Assembly: GCA_017549485.1 (NCBI GenBank) | Contig: JAFYUT010000041.1 | Location: 1-51,402 of the forward strand | Direction: 5' to 3' | Length of the DNA: 51,402 bases | Source: Akkermansia sp. | GTDB lineage: Bacteria > Verrucomicrobiota > Verrucomicrobiia > Verrucomicrobiales > Akkermansiaceae | In this document: positions 35,911 to 44,868 of the stretch, piece after piece | Layout: every line of letters begins with the position of its first letter | Numbering within the stretch: position 1 is the stretch's first letter | The notes under the pieces: model-generated | What the model saw: the letters and a program-made list of their open reading frames with translations, nothing else | Databases searched by the model: none | Told to the model about the DNA's origin: nothing | Translations under genes and position numbers: made by a program

Positions 35911-36609
35911 TTAATTCTCGTGCTTGTCATGCACGGGTAACATGAGGAGCCTGAACACGGCCAGCACGGGTAATTGGGCCCACAGGTAATACCATGGGGC
36001 TGTGCCCAGATAATCCAGCAAGGTGCCCTCTACGGGAATCCCTTGCGTGTAGCCGTAGTTGGTATTCAGCCACAGGTTGATGGGGATAATGAGCAGCACG
36101 TATGCATCCATCATCAGCAGGGCTTTCACATCATCGTAGCCGCGGGCTCGCCAGCCCAACAGCACCGGTATTGCCAGTGCTACGATGAGCAGCGGTCCGT
36201 GTGCTATGAAAAAAACATAAAATGCCATGCTGGGGTATCCGTTGGCCATAGCCGGTGTGATAAGCCCTTGAATACTGCCTACCAACACTCCGAAATAGAC
36301 CAAGGTGCAGGCCGGGCGCCAACGCCACCACAGTGCAATGAAAGCAAAAATACTCATGAACGAGCAGAAGTGTAGGGGCAGGTTATGCTCCCAGCTGCCG
36401 TAAGCATCCGAGCATGCACGCCAGATGAACTCGCTGATGAATTGAAGTGCCACTACGCAGGCCAAGAGTCGGCAGATGATATGCCTGCCTTTTTCTTTGC
36501 ATTTTGCGCCGAATGAAAGCAACACAATTGCCACGGCTACGGTAATGAGCAGGGCGGTAATATGCTCGGTAGACCAGCGGATGAAAGGATAATAGGGCTC
36601 GGTTGTCAT
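35911..36609 (-). CDS. YwaF/TIGR02206-like integral membrane protein, copy 1
   Basis: 232 aa with about seven predicted transmembrane helices. Family landmarks are NLPLHFCSFMSIFAFIALWW, the central NGYPSMAFYVFFIAHGPLL and a late NTNYGYTQGIP. The family is widespread but of unknown function. It lies 16 nt after a paralogue of similar length with the same landmarks, so this is a tandem duplication that has since diverged. Both follow the SBF-like transporter on the same strand. The purE promoter is about 40 nt downstream of its stop. Confidence 0.85.
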   Translation of the reverse strand: MTTEPYYPFIRWSTEHITALLITVAVAIVLLSFGAKCKEKGRHIICRLLACVVALQFISEFIWRACSDAYGSWEHNLPLHFCSFMSIFAFIALWWRWRPACTLVYFGVLVGSIQGLITPAMANGYPSMAFYVFFIAHGPLLIVALAIPVLLGWRARGYDDVKALLMMDAYVLLIIPINLWLNTNYGYTQGIPVEGTLLDYLGTAPWYYLWAQLPVLAVFRLLMLPVHDKHEN

Positions 36610-36625
36610 GATTGCGGTAAAAAAA

Positions 36626-37336
36626 TTACTTTTCCGGGGTGGCTGAGCACGGTTTGCGGCGAACCGGCAGGTACATCAGATAAAATAATCCCAAGGCCGG
36701 TAACTCAAGCCAAAGATAGTACCACGGGGCCGGGCCCAAAGCGCTCAGAATGCTGCCGGCAGGGGCTTCTGTGGTGAATCCGTAGTTGCTGTGAAGCAAC
36801 AGGTTGATGGGGTGTACGGCAACAAGATACGCATTCATCAGCAGTACACTGCGTAAGGGGTCTTTGCTTTTTGCTTTCCAGTCGGTCAGGAACGGTATGA
36901 CCAATGCGGCCAGCAGTAATAACCCGTGCGATAAGAAAAAGATGGTAAAATGAATGGAGGGGAACCCGTACGTAAGGGTGGGGGTGAGGAGCCCTTGTAT
37001 ACTGGCGCTTAATACACCGAAGTATACCAAAGAGCGCGCCCACCGTGGGCCCCACCACAGTGCGATAAAGCATATCAGCGCCATGACGGCACAGAAGTGG
37101 AGGGGGAGTTTATGGACGAGAATGTGATCCCACGGGTCATCGCAAAAACGCCACGTATATTCGGCAATGTACACAACGAGATTGGCTAAGGCTATGGTTT
37201 TGCATACAAGGCTTCGGCCTGCGGGTGGCAAGCAGCGCCCCCACAAAATAATACCTGTTATCACTAAAGCGATAACAAGCAGGGTGCACATGTGAGTGGA
37301 AGACCACATGGTAAAATCGGTGTAGGCAATAATCAT
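36626..37336 (-). CDS. YwaF/TIGR02206-like integral membrane protein, copy 2
   Basis: 236 aa, about seven transmembrane helices. It shares with the downstream copy the segment KLPLHFCAVMALICFIALWWG, the RSLVYFGVLSASIQGLLTP turn, the YGFPSIHFTIFFLSHGLLL helix and NYGFTTEAP. Function unknown for the family. It starts 27 nt after the SBF-like gene and is probably in one transcript with topB, that gene and its own paralogue. There is no signal peptide apart from the first helix. Confidence 0.85.
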   Translation of the reverse strand: MIIAYTDFTMWSSTHMCTLLVIALVITGIILWGRCLPPAGRSLVCKTIALANLVVYIAEYTWRFCDDPWDHILVHKLPLHFCAVMALICFIALWWGPRWARSLVYFGVLSASIQGLLTPTLTYGFPSIHFTIFFLSHGLLLLAALVIPFLTDWKAKSKDPLRSVLLMNAYLVAVHPINLLLHSNYGFTTEAPAGSILSALGPAPWYYLWLELPALGLFYLMYLPVRRKPCSATPEK

Positions 37337-37363
37337 GCTGAGAGAGATGGAGAGAGTGTGTAA

Positions 37364-38356
37364 TCAATAGCCGCCGGTATCTGCACCTTTACGGTGCCAT
37401 ATTCTTGCCAATTGGGCGCAGGCCATCAGCTGTACTTGATGAAAGACCATAAGCGGCAGCAGTAAGTTGTTATCGAGCTCCCCGAAAATGGCCATCATCA
37501 TGGGAGCACCCACGGCCAAGCTCTTTTTGGAACCGCAAAAGACGATGGCGATGCGGTCCTCTCTGCTGAATCGCAGAGCTTTGCTGCTGCAATAGGTGGA
37601 CAGGAATGTAAGGCTCAAAATAACCCCACTTACCAAAATCAGCGCGGCGAGTTGCAGGGGGCTCAGCTGAGACCAATACCCACTGACCGTTGCCCCTGAG
37701 AATGAAGTGTATATAACAAGCCAGATGGTCGTTTGATCGTTCAGGCTGATAAGCTGTTTATGAGAGTTGACCCAATTTTTGAGCCATTTGCGACTCAGTT
37801 GCCCCAGCACGAACGGTAACAGAATCTGGTAGCATATTTTCAGGATGGTATCGGCCCCGATATCGGTACTGCTTGCCCCGCTGTGGGAAAAAAGCAGGCT
37901 TACCAACATGGGGGTGAGAAACACACCCAGCAGACTTGATACGGAGGCTGAACATACGGCTGCCGGTACATTGCCTCCGGCTACGGAGGTAAAGGCAATG
38001 CTGCTCTGCACGGTGGAGGGTAAGCATGCCACGTATATCATGCCTGCGTACAGGGAAGCCCCCACCAAGGGCTCGAATACCGGTTGCAACAGCGGTATGA
38101 CGATGGGGAAAAACACGAATGTGAAGAGCAATACCATGCTCTGCAATCGCCAGTTGAGCAACCCGGCGATAACGCTCTCCCGCGATAATTTAACACCGTA
38201 TAGGTAGAACAGCAGCACGATGGCTGCATTGGTCAGCGTATCAAACGCCTCGGCATAACCGCCATTGCAGGGCAACACCAAGCCCAGTATCACGCTGATG
38301 ATGATGCCGGTGGTGAAGCGGTCTGCTTTAGCGAAAATGCGGCGGAGTCCGTTCAT
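37364..38356 (-). CDS. SBF-like bile acid:sodium symporter-family transporter (YfeH-type)
   Basis: 330 aa from ATG 38356, about ten transmembrane helices. ITNAAIVLLFYLYGVKLS-like text (read TNAAIVLLFYLYGVKLSRE), VACLPSTVQSSIAFTSVAGG and CGSKKSLAVGAPMM match the YfeH/SBF-like branch of the bile acid/sodium symporter superfamily. In bacteria the substrate is usually unknown, and bile acid transport should not be assumed. A TTG start at 38386 would add ten residues, but alignment with YfeH-type proteins favours the ATG. It begins 33 nt after the topB stop. Confidence 0.85.
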   Translation of the reverse strand: MNGLRRIFAKADRFTTGIIISVILGLVLPCNGGYAEAFDTLTNAAIVLLFYLYGVKLSRESVIAGLLNWRLQSMVLLFTFVFFPIVIPLLQPVFEPLVGASLYAGMIYVACLPSTVQSSIAFTSVAGGNVPAAVCSASVSSLLGVFLTPMLVSLLFSHSGASSTDIGADTILKICYQILLPFVLGQLSRKWLKNWVNSHKQLISLNDQTTIWLVIYTSFSGATVSGYWSQLSPLQLAALILVSGVILSLTFLSTYCSSKALRFSREDRIAIVFCGSKKSLAVGAPMMMAIFGELDNNLLLPLMVFHQVQLMACAQLARIWHRKGADTGGY

Positions 38357-38389
38357 GTCAAGGATTGCAAAAACTCGGGTGCCCAAGCT

Positions 38390-41257
38390 TTATTTGCGGG
38401 GCGGAAAATCGTAGGAGATGCGCCCGGAGGTGGCATTGAATACCAAATAGGCATCAAAGTTTTTGCCGCTCTTGTGGCTGGTGAATCCTTTTATCAGATC
38501 CGTTTTACCCTTGCTGAGCAGTTTGGCTACTACCTCTGCCGTGAGGGTAATGCCGCACATAACGCGTGGTATTACCAAAGGTTTACGGCTCTTACCCACG
38601 GTATAGCCCTCTACATGCCAAGCAGATTCGGTTTCCAAAAGCTCATGCTCGCCCTTGCCTTTGACTTTGACGATACCGTGACGCGTGGCTTTGCTGAGGT
38701 CTTCCGCCGTGGCGTCCGCTGCCGTAAACTTGCTGTTGGCTGTGGATTTGTCGGCCGATTTTTTGCGCGGTTCCCGCGGCGGGAACTCAAATCCGACATT
38801 GCCTTTCTTTTCATCCAGCACCAAGTAGGCGTCAAACGGTCGGTTGGTACGCTGTGAGATAAAGCCGGTAATCAGCTCGCTCTTGCCATCTGCCAGCACT
38901 CGGTACAGTTGCTCAATGTCAATAGCTTTGCCGAGAATGGTGCGAGACATGGAGAACCCGCTCTTGCTGCCGCTTTGGCGGAACTCCGGTACGCTCCATT
39001 GTTTTTCACTTTCAAAGAGCTCCAGTTCTCCTTGGTCTTTTACCGTTACTTTGCCCAACTTGATTTGCTGGGTGGGTGTTTCCTCAGTGGCAGGCTTGTC
39101 ATCGTCAAAGAAGAACTCGGCTTTCCATACGCCTTTATCTTTTTCGGGGGCCAGAAGACGCAGCCCGGCTTTGAAAGGTTTGCCGAATTTTGAGCGGAAC
39201 CCATCCATGGGCGCCAACTCCTTGCTCATGATGAGTTGCGTCAGCTGGTCATCACTGAGGCTCAACCCGGCATGCACACGGCGAATACGGAACTTGCAGG
39301 AGGGGCAGGATACGGCATCCACGCGGCTGGTGAGGTGGGTTTCTCCACAGGCCGGGCAGGCTACGCTCAGGTCTTCATTACGGCCATTTTGCATATAATC
39401 ACGCACCATGGCTACGATTTCGCTCGTATAGGTACGGATGTCTTTCATGAAGGTATCACGCTGCAACTTACCGCTTTCCATTTGTTTGAGGCGGTACTCC
39501 CATTCGCCTGTCAACTCGGGGCTGGAGAGGGTGCTGAGGCCTATTTTGCTCAACAAATCAATCAAGTCCATGCCACGGCGGGTGGCTACAAGGTCTTTAC
39601 CATCGCGCACGATGTATTCCTGCGTGATAAGGCCTTCGATAATGGCCGCTCGGGTGGCAGGTGTGCCCAAGCCTCGCTCTTTCATGGCATAGGCCAGTTC
39701 TTCGTCATCCACCAACTTGCCGGCAGTTTCCATGGCGGTGAGCAAGGTTGCTTCCGTATAGGGGGCAGGGGGCTTGGTTTGGTCATGGATGGCTGCGGCT
39801 TTTTCCGTGAGTACTTCTTCTTTGGGAGCCACTGGGCACAGCTCGTCTTTCTTGCGGCGGTCAGCATTGCCGTACAGGGCTTTCCATCCGGCTTTGAGCA
39901 TGATGCGCCCATGGGTGGAGAAATGGTCTTTCGCCCCGGGGCTCTTGACAATGGTGGTGCGCTCGGTATCTTCGTATTCGGCGTTGGGCATGAATACCCC
40001 CAAGAATCGTTGCACGACCAAGTTGAAAATCTTGGCGGCATCGCCGGTAAGTGAGATAAACTTGCCCGTGGGGATAATGGCAAAGTGATCACTCACCTTA
40101 CTGCTGTCAAAAACTCGTTTAGAGGGGCGCACTCGCTTCTCTGCCAAAATCTCCTCGGCAAAAGAAGCAAGGGTGGGCATGTTTTTTGCTATGTCTGACA
40201 CGGTACGCGTAGCGATGCCGATATAGTCATTGGGCAAGAACTTGGAGTCCGTACGCGGGTAGGTGAGCACTTTATGCTTTTCGTAGCATTCTTGTGCTAT
40301 CTGTAATGTACGGCTGGCCGAGAACCCATAGCGGTTGCTGGCCTCCTTTTGCAGGGAGGTCAAGTCAAACAACAGCGGTGCCGGCATGGAGACGGGCTTC
40401 TTTACCTCTTTTACCTCGGCTGGGCGGCCTTTGCAGCGTGCGGCTATGGCCTCAGCCTCGGCTGTGTTCCAAATGCGCTCTCGGGTTCGCTGCGGTGCTT
40501 TTTCGTCTTTTTTCCAATCTGCATCAAACCACTTGCCCTCGTAGCTGCCGGCTTGGGCTTTGAACGTAGCTCTTACCTCGCTGTATGCCTCGGGTTCAAA
40601 GTTGAGAATATCTTTTTGTCTGGCTGCCAACAGAGCCAACGTGGGTGTCTGCACACGCCCCGTGGGGGTGATGGTGAAGCCGCCTGCGCCCGATTGTAAC
40701 ACCGTAAGCGCGCGTGTGCTGTTAAGGCCTACCAACCAGTCGGATTCAGAGCGACATACGGCGGCATCTGCCAAGTCCGACATCTCTTCATCGCTCTTGA
40801 GGGCTGCCCACGCCTCCAAAATGGCGTCATCCGTCATGCTTTGCATCCACAGGCGCTTGAGCGGCTTCTTGATTTTACCGAAACGAATGATATTGCGGAA
40901 AATCAGCTCACCCTCGCGCCCGGCATCGCATGCATTAACCAGCATGCCCACCTCTTTGCTGCGGGCGAGTTTCAGAACTTTCTTGAGGCGATCCGCAGAC
41001 TTGGGAATGGGTTCCAGCTCCATGCTGCGTGGCATCACGGGCAGGTAGTCCATTTTCCACGGCAGGCTCTTGCCGTCCTCCGTCTGCGGTTTTTTCTGTT
41101 CAACCAAATGACCTACGGCAGAGGTGATGATGATGGTGTCGTTGGCGTAGCTGCCGTCTGATTCGGACTTTTTGAGTTTGCCGAGCTTGCGCCCCAGTAC
41201 TCGGGCCAAGTCTGCTGCTACACTGGGTTTCTCTGCGATGATGAGTGTCTTCGACAT
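38390..41257 (-). CDS. topB: Type IA DNA topoisomerase (topoisomerase III-like) with C-terminal repeats
   Basis: 955 aa. It relaxes or decatenates DNA through a 5'-phosphotyrosine link. The TOPRIM domain opens SKTLIIAEKPSVAADLARVLG and has NACDAGREGELIF (Asp111, Glu115). The catalytic Tyr333 is in LTYPRTDSKF. A Cys4 zinc element (CPACGETH and SCPSCKF) follows the core. The C-terminus carries repeats of the topoisomerase C-terminal type; the last two each contain an FDAYLV core and end in FPPR. That makes it about 300 aa longer than E. coli TopB. A separate topA presumably exists elsewhere. It has its own upstream promoter and heads a four-gene run. Confidence 0.93.
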   Translation of the reverse strand: MSKTLIIAEKPSVAADLARVLGRKLGKLKKSESDGSYANDTIIITSAVGHLVEQKKPQTEDGKSLPWKMDYLPVMPRSMELEPIPKSADRLKKVLKLARSKEVGMLVNACDAGREGELIFRNIIRFGKIKKPLKRLWMQSMTDDAILEAWAALKSDEEMSDLADAAVCRSESDWLVGLNSTRALTVLQSGAGGFTITPTGRVQTPTLALLAARQKDILNFEPEAYSEVRATFKAQAGSYEGKWFDADWKKDEKAPQRTRERIWNTAEAEAIAARCKGRPAEVKEVKKPVSMPAPLLFDLTSLQKEASNRYGFSASRTLQIAQECYEKHKVLTYPRTDSKFLPNDYIGIATRTVSDIAKNMPTLASFAEEILAEKRVRPSKRVFDSSKVSDHFAIIPTGKFISLTGDAAKIFNLVVQRFLGVFMPNAEYEDTERTTIVKSPGAKDHFSTHGRIMLKAGWKALYGNADRRKKDELCPVAPKEEVLTEKAAAIHDQTKPPAPYTEATLLTAMETAGKLVDDEELAYAMKERGLGTPATRAAIIEGLITQEYIVRDGKDLVATRRGMDLIDLLSKIGLSTLSSPELTGEWEYRLKQMESGKLQRDTFMKDIRTYTSEIVAMVRDYMQNGRNEDLSVACPACGETHLTSRVDAVSCPSCKFRIRRVHAGLSLSDDQLTQLIMSKELAPMDGFRSKFGKPFKAGLRLLAPEKDKGVWKAEFFFDDDKPATEETPTQQIKLGKVTVKDQGELELFESEKQWSVPEFRQSGSKSGFSMSRTILGKAIDIEQLYRVLADGKSELITGFISQRTNRPFDAYLVLDEKKGNVGFEFPPREPRKKSADKSTANSKFTAADATAEDLSKATRHGIVKVKGKGEHELLETESAWHVEGYTVGKSRKPLVIPRVMCGITLTAEVVAKLLSKGKTDLIKGFTSHKSGKNFDAYLVFNATSGRISYDFPPRK

Positions 41258-41306
41258 GTCGTTCTTGAAAGGTTACGGCACCCGCGGGGTGCTTTTTGCT
41301 TCTTTA

Positions 41307-41337
41307 TAGATAGCCTCATTTGCCCCCGCCTTGTCAA
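41307..41337 (-). promoter_or_regulatory. Possible topB promoter
   Basis: On the minus strand a consensus TTGACA (41332-41337) and TATCTA (41307-41312) 19 bp away; TATAAA lies slightly further. The leader would be about 45 nt and contains a 6-bp GC hairpin at 41278-41292. The -10 choice is uncertain. Confidence 0.4.
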
Positions 41338-41375
41338 GTCTAAAGTAAGTCATTGGCTACTTGTTGTAAAAAATA

Positions 41376-41410
41376 ATTCGGCCTGATTCCGTGTGGAAAT
41401 CAGGCCGAAT
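41376..41410 (-). terminator. Terminator of the marR-sulfatase operon
   Basis: A 13-bp stem (41376-41388 with 41398-41410), 12 nt past the sulfatase stop, followed on the minus strand by a TTATTTTTTA tract. Confidence 0.88.
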
Positions 41411-41422
41411 GCGGGGGAAGTG

Positions 41423-43234
41423 TTACTTCTTGATGCGGTCGTTTTCACCGGGGCCCCAAGAGGGCAGGTAATCCGGAATCTTGTGTCCATCTCCGGGGCA
41501 GGTGTCGGGCACGCGGTATTGTTTGCGTACTGCGTGGTATTGCTCCGTGAGTTCTTTCATGACCTCTGCGTAGGCGGGGTCTTGAGAGACATTGCGCATT
41601 TGCTGCGGGTCTTTCTCGTTGTCAATAAGCAGCCATTCGTTTTCGGGTTTACGGGTGCCGCTCTTGCGCTCGTAGTCAAGCGGCGTCCAAATGCGGGCGA
41701 AGGTGTAGCGGCCGGTGCGAATACCATCATGGCGGGGGGCGTTGTGCTCGCCGGGTTGCTCATAGAACGCATAGTAGAGCGGGCGGTCGCGGAACTGCGG
41801 GGCATCGCCGTTCTCAAAGAGCGGTACGAGTGAGGTGCCCTCCATGGTGCGGGTGTTTTCTTCGGTGTCCGTGCCTGTTACTTCAAGCAGGGTGGGGGCA
41901 TAGTCAATGTTCTGCACCATGGCGTTGCTGCGAGTCTTGGCGGGGATTTTACCCTTCCAACGCATGACAAGCGGCATGCGCATGGATTCTTCGAAAATCC
42001 AACGCTTGTCGTACAAGCCGTGCTCCCCCATATAGAAGCTTTGGTCGCCCACGTAGATAACGAGGGTGTTTTCAGACAGTCCGCTTTGGTCCAGATAATC
42101 CAGCAAAGATGCAATGGATTCATCCAAAGACAAGATGGTGCCCAGATAGTCCTCCATGTACCAACGCCAGCGCTGGACGGTCATGTCCTCCTGCGTTTTG
42201 ATTTTGCCGGCACGCATAACCTCCACGAACTCGCGAGTGCGCTTGGTGTAGAAGTCTACATATACCTGCTGTAAACCGGGTTCAATCCAGTCGGTATTCC
42301 ATCCCAAATTCGTCTTGGGTGCGAATTTGGGTGTATGCTTTTCAATGTTGAAGTCTGCGGGAATCTGTCCTTTGAATTCGCCGTTCTTAATTTTGTTACG
42401 CAGCTGGTTCTTGGGGATAATCTCCTTCATCACGTCAAAGGGAATTTCTTTGTACATGAGATGGTTATCGTTCCAGTTACAAAGGTCCCAACCAACGGTT
42501 TGGCGATTGTGCTGCATGAACTCGGGGCGGTTTTCCCAGTTGTCGTGCAGGGTTGCCGGCGGGGTCATTTTAGCCACATGCTTTTTGATGACCTCTAAGT
42601 GGCGGGGGGCAGGCAACCAGTTGCGGTGCGGTGCCTTGTGGCCCACAATCAGCGCGAACGGCTTGCTCTTGTCTCGGCTTTCCATCCACGTGATAGCCAT
42701 ATTGGTCACAACATCCGTTACGTAGCCACGGTGGCGTATGGTCTTGGTGCGGCCTTTGTTGTCAGCCGTGTGGAAGGTGGAGTTAAGGTAATCACCCTGA
42801 CTGGGGAACACCTGCCAGGAATCAAAGCCGGTGGGTTGAGAGATAAGGTGCCACTTGCCTACAATACCCGTTTGATAACCTGCTGCTTGCAGCATTTGGG
42901 GGTAAGTGGGTTGGCTGCCGTTGAAAGCCGGGCCACCATAGTTGTATAAGAAACCGTTATTGTGGGAGTGGCGACCCGTGAGCATGCAGGCGCGGGAGGG
43001 ACCGCAAAGGGAATTGGCGCAATAGGCGCGGTCAAATACCATACCTTCATCGGCCAGACGGCGTAACCCCGGAAGCGGTACGGGTGAATCCTTGTCATTG
43101 GAGCCCAAAGCGTTGACAGAGTGGTCATCTGAAATGATAAAGAGAATATTCGGTCTCGTATCCTCTGCGGCTGCGGCGAATACACTCCCCATGAACATTG
43201 CTGCGGTTGCAGCGAGTGTGCGTGAGATATTCAT
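41423..43234 (-). CDS. Secreted S1-type sulfatase
   Basis: 603 aa with signal peptide ending near FAAAAED. The active-site motif is Cys77-Gly-Pro-Ser-Arg in NSLCGPSRACMLTGRHS; Cys77 must be converted to formylglycine. The metal site starts LFIISDDHSV (Asp36, Asp37). Downstream motifs GIVGKWHL and VGDQSFYMGEHGLYDKRW are typical of S1 sulfatases. It removes sulfate from glycans such as mucin or glycosaminoglycans; the target is unknown. A sulfatase-maturing enzyme is needed; the radical SAM at 26733 is one candidate, though not the best fit. It is last in the marR operon, 45 nt after an SGNH-like gene. Confidence 0.93.
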   Translation of the reverse strand: MNISRTLAATAAMFMGSVFAAAAEDTRPNILFIISDDHSVNALGSNDKDSPVPLPGLRRLADEGMVFDRAYCANSLCGPSRACMLTGRHSHNNGFLYNYGGPAFNGSQPTYPQMLQAAGYQTGIVGKWHLISQPTGFDSWQVFPSQGDYLNSTFHTADNKGRTKTIRHRGYVTDVVTNMAITWMESRDKSKPFALIVGHKAPHRNWLPAPRHLEVIKKHVAKMTPPATLHDNWENRPEFMQHNRQTVGWDLCNWNDNHLMYKEIPFDVMKEIIPKNQLRNKIKNGEFKGQIPADFNIEKHTPKFAPKTNLGWNTDWIEPGLQQVYVDFYTKRTREFVEVMRAGKIKTQEDMTVQRWRWYMEDYLGTILSLDESIASLLDYLDQSGLSENTLVIYVGDQSFYMGEHGLYDKRWIFEESMRMPLVMRWKGKIPAKTRSNAMVQNIDYAPTLLEVTGTDTEENTRTMEGTSLVPLFENGDAPQFRDRPLYYAFYEQPGEHNAPRHDGIRTGRYTFARIWTPLDYERKSGTRKPENEWLLIDNEKDPQQMRNVSQDPAYAEVMKELTEQYHAVRKQYRVPDTCPGDGHKIPDYLPSWGPGENDRIKK

Positions 43235-43279
43235 AACGATGCTAGTTTACGGTATGAGAGGTGGCAAAGTCAAGCAAAA

Positions 43280-44308
43280 TCAGAGTTTCGAGACATCGAT
43301 GATTTCTGCCGGTTTGCCGGGGACAACGATGCTGATGTTTTCTACAATATCCTTGCTGTTGCAGTAGGCCGCCATCTCTCCGCCGTTGCGTATAAGGAAT
43401 TGATAGGTTGTACGCCCGTCGTTAACCGATTTGAGAATGGGTTTGCCGGTAATTTCGGTAAGCTCCTCTATGCTCATGCCTTTGTGCAGCTTGGCTTTCA
43501 CATCTGCCGCAGAGGGCTTGGCTGCATCTGCGGTCTCCCTCGCTTCCAGATATTTAGCAGGGGTAAATCCTTTTACCGTGGCATTGGCAACAGCCTGTAG
43601 CTCTTTTGCTGTATTCTTGGGCACGCGCATGATGGCTTGTTTACCCAGTTTGAGATTACCTGAAACTTTGACGGGCTTACCGCTGATAGATGCATGTATA
43701 ACGCACGCAGCTAAGTAGGTGCCACTCGCGTTGGGGTGTGATAAGTCATCCAAATGCAGCTCTTTATTGGGATTCTTTTGGTACCATTTTGCCCAAGCTT
43801 CACCCACAGGCGCTACTTTTACCTTGTTTTCAACAGCGGCTTTGCAATAGGTAGTGCTGGTTTGCTCTTGCATGGCTACCAACGGAGTCATTTTACCGCC
43901 CTCCTGAGAGGCATGGGCCCAAGTAAGGAACAGCAATACCTTGGTATTGTGCTTCTTTGCTATGGCTGCCCAGCGCTTGACAGAGTCCATTGTTTCATCC
44001 GGCTTATAGGCCGGGGTTTGGCTTTGATCTTGCAGAATGAGCCAATCATAGTTGCCGCTTTCAACCAATTGCTTGGCTTTGGCGTGCTGAGGGTCATCCA
44101 AGAACCCTCTCAGGCTCATAGCTCCGGCGGTGTATGATTCTACCTTGAGCGGGCATTTTGTTTTACTGCTCAGCGCTTGCAGAACATTGGGTAAATCGTT
44201 GTAAAAAGTATAGCTGTTACCGATAATGAGTACGCGCTGCTCCTCTGCAGCGATGGCACAACTCAACACGGTAAACATCATTTGAACGAGAAGGAGGATT
44301 TTTTTCAT
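43280..44308 (-). CDS. Secreted SGNH-like hydrolase with small C-terminal domain
   Basis: 342 aa with signal peptide MKKILLLVQMMFTVLSCAIAA. The first motif RVLIIGNSYTFYNDLP has Ser in GNS rather than GDS, and the last motif DDLSHPNASGTYLAACV supplies Asp and His in D-X-X-H form, so the SGNH triad can be formed. WLILQDQSQTP lies between. About 70 C-terminal residues (MSIEELTEITGKPILKSV) look like a SmpA/OmlA- or BLIP-like module. It resembles DUF4886-type proteins. It is adjacent to the sulfatase, so a role in de-esterifying the same glycan is a reasonable inference. The start is 11 nt after the preceding gene. Confidence 0.8.
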   Translation of the reverse strand: MKKILLLVQMMFTVLSCAIAAEEQRVLIIGNSYTFYNDLPNVLQALSSKTKCPLKVESYTAGAMSLRGFLDDPQHAKAKQLVESGNYDWLILQDQSQTPAYKPDETMDSVKRWAAIAKKHNTKVLLFLTWAHASQEGGKMTPLVAMQEQTSTTYCKAAVENKVKVAPVGEAWAKWYQKNPNKELHLDDLSHPNASGTYLAACVIHASISGKPVKVSGNLKLGKQAIMRVPKNTAKELQAVANATVKGFTPAKYLEARETADAAKPSAADVKAKLHKGMSIEELTEITGKPILKSVNDGRTTYQFLIRNGGEMAAYCNSKDIVENISIVVPGKPAEIIDVSKL

Positions 44309-44319
44309 ATTTTTGAGGA

Positions 44320-44868
44320 TTAGAGGTGAATGAGATGTTCTGTTTTTAGGTCATGCGGTTCTGTCGGGAGATGGGGCAGTATCTGTTGAGCAAAGGCAAG
44401 TGCCACTTTGTGGGCGTTGGTGCATTGCGGTATGTAGCGGTCATAGTAGCCGCCACCGTACCCTAGGCGTTCCCCTTGTCGGGTGAATGCTACACCGGGT
44501 ATGATGAGAATATCGATATCTTGCGGGAGAACCTGCGGTAATTCTGCTTTGGGGGCAGGTATGCCGTGGGCTCCGGGTTCGGTGTCTACTGCGGCATCTT
44601 CTATGCGGTGAAAACAAAGTTGCCGCCCCGGTAAACAGCGCGGGACGGCATAACTGTGCTGTGGATATTCCTGCAACAGCGGCAGCAGGTTCACCTCATG
44701 CGGCATGGGGATATAGATAGCCACGGTGAGCTTTTTGCTGCCTTGGAGAAAGGGGGCGAGGTTTCGGCGTAATTGTGCAGAGTCGGCATCTCGCTGATAC
44801 GGAGGCACGGCGCGAAGCGTGGCCAGCATACGCTGCCTGATTTCGCGTTTGGTGTTTGCCCCGTTCAT
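44320..44868 (-). CDS. ygfA: 5-formyltetrahydrofolate cyclo-ligase
   Basis: 182 aa. The enzyme converts 5-formyl-THF to 5,10-methenyl-THF with ATP, returning a storage folate to one-carbon use. The family signature GERLGYGGGYYDRYI is present, with PMPHEVNLLPLL and IIPGVAFTRQG before it. Length is normal. It begins immediately after the pgeF stop with no gap, and is followed 11 nt later by the SGNH-like gene, an odd pairing of one-carbon metabolism with secreted hydrolases. Confidence 0.93.
   Translation of the reverse strand: MNGANTKREIRQRMLATLRAVPPYQRDADSAQLRRNLAPFLQGSKKLTVAIYIPMPHEVNLLPLLQEYPQHSYAVPRCLPGRQLCFHRIEDAAVDTEPGAHGIPAPKAELPQVLPQDIDILIIPGVAFTRQGERLGYGGGYYDRYIPQCTNAHKVALAFAQQILPHLPTEPHDLKTEHLIHL

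Noticed and set aside
37364..38356. Bile-acid transporter as a functional claim
   Set aside because: Only superfamily membership is visible; bacterial YfeH-type members have unknown substrates.
41278..41292. GC hairpin followed by T run on the plus strand
   Set aside because: It looks like a plus-strand terminator, but no plus-strand gene ends nearby; more likely part of the topB leader.
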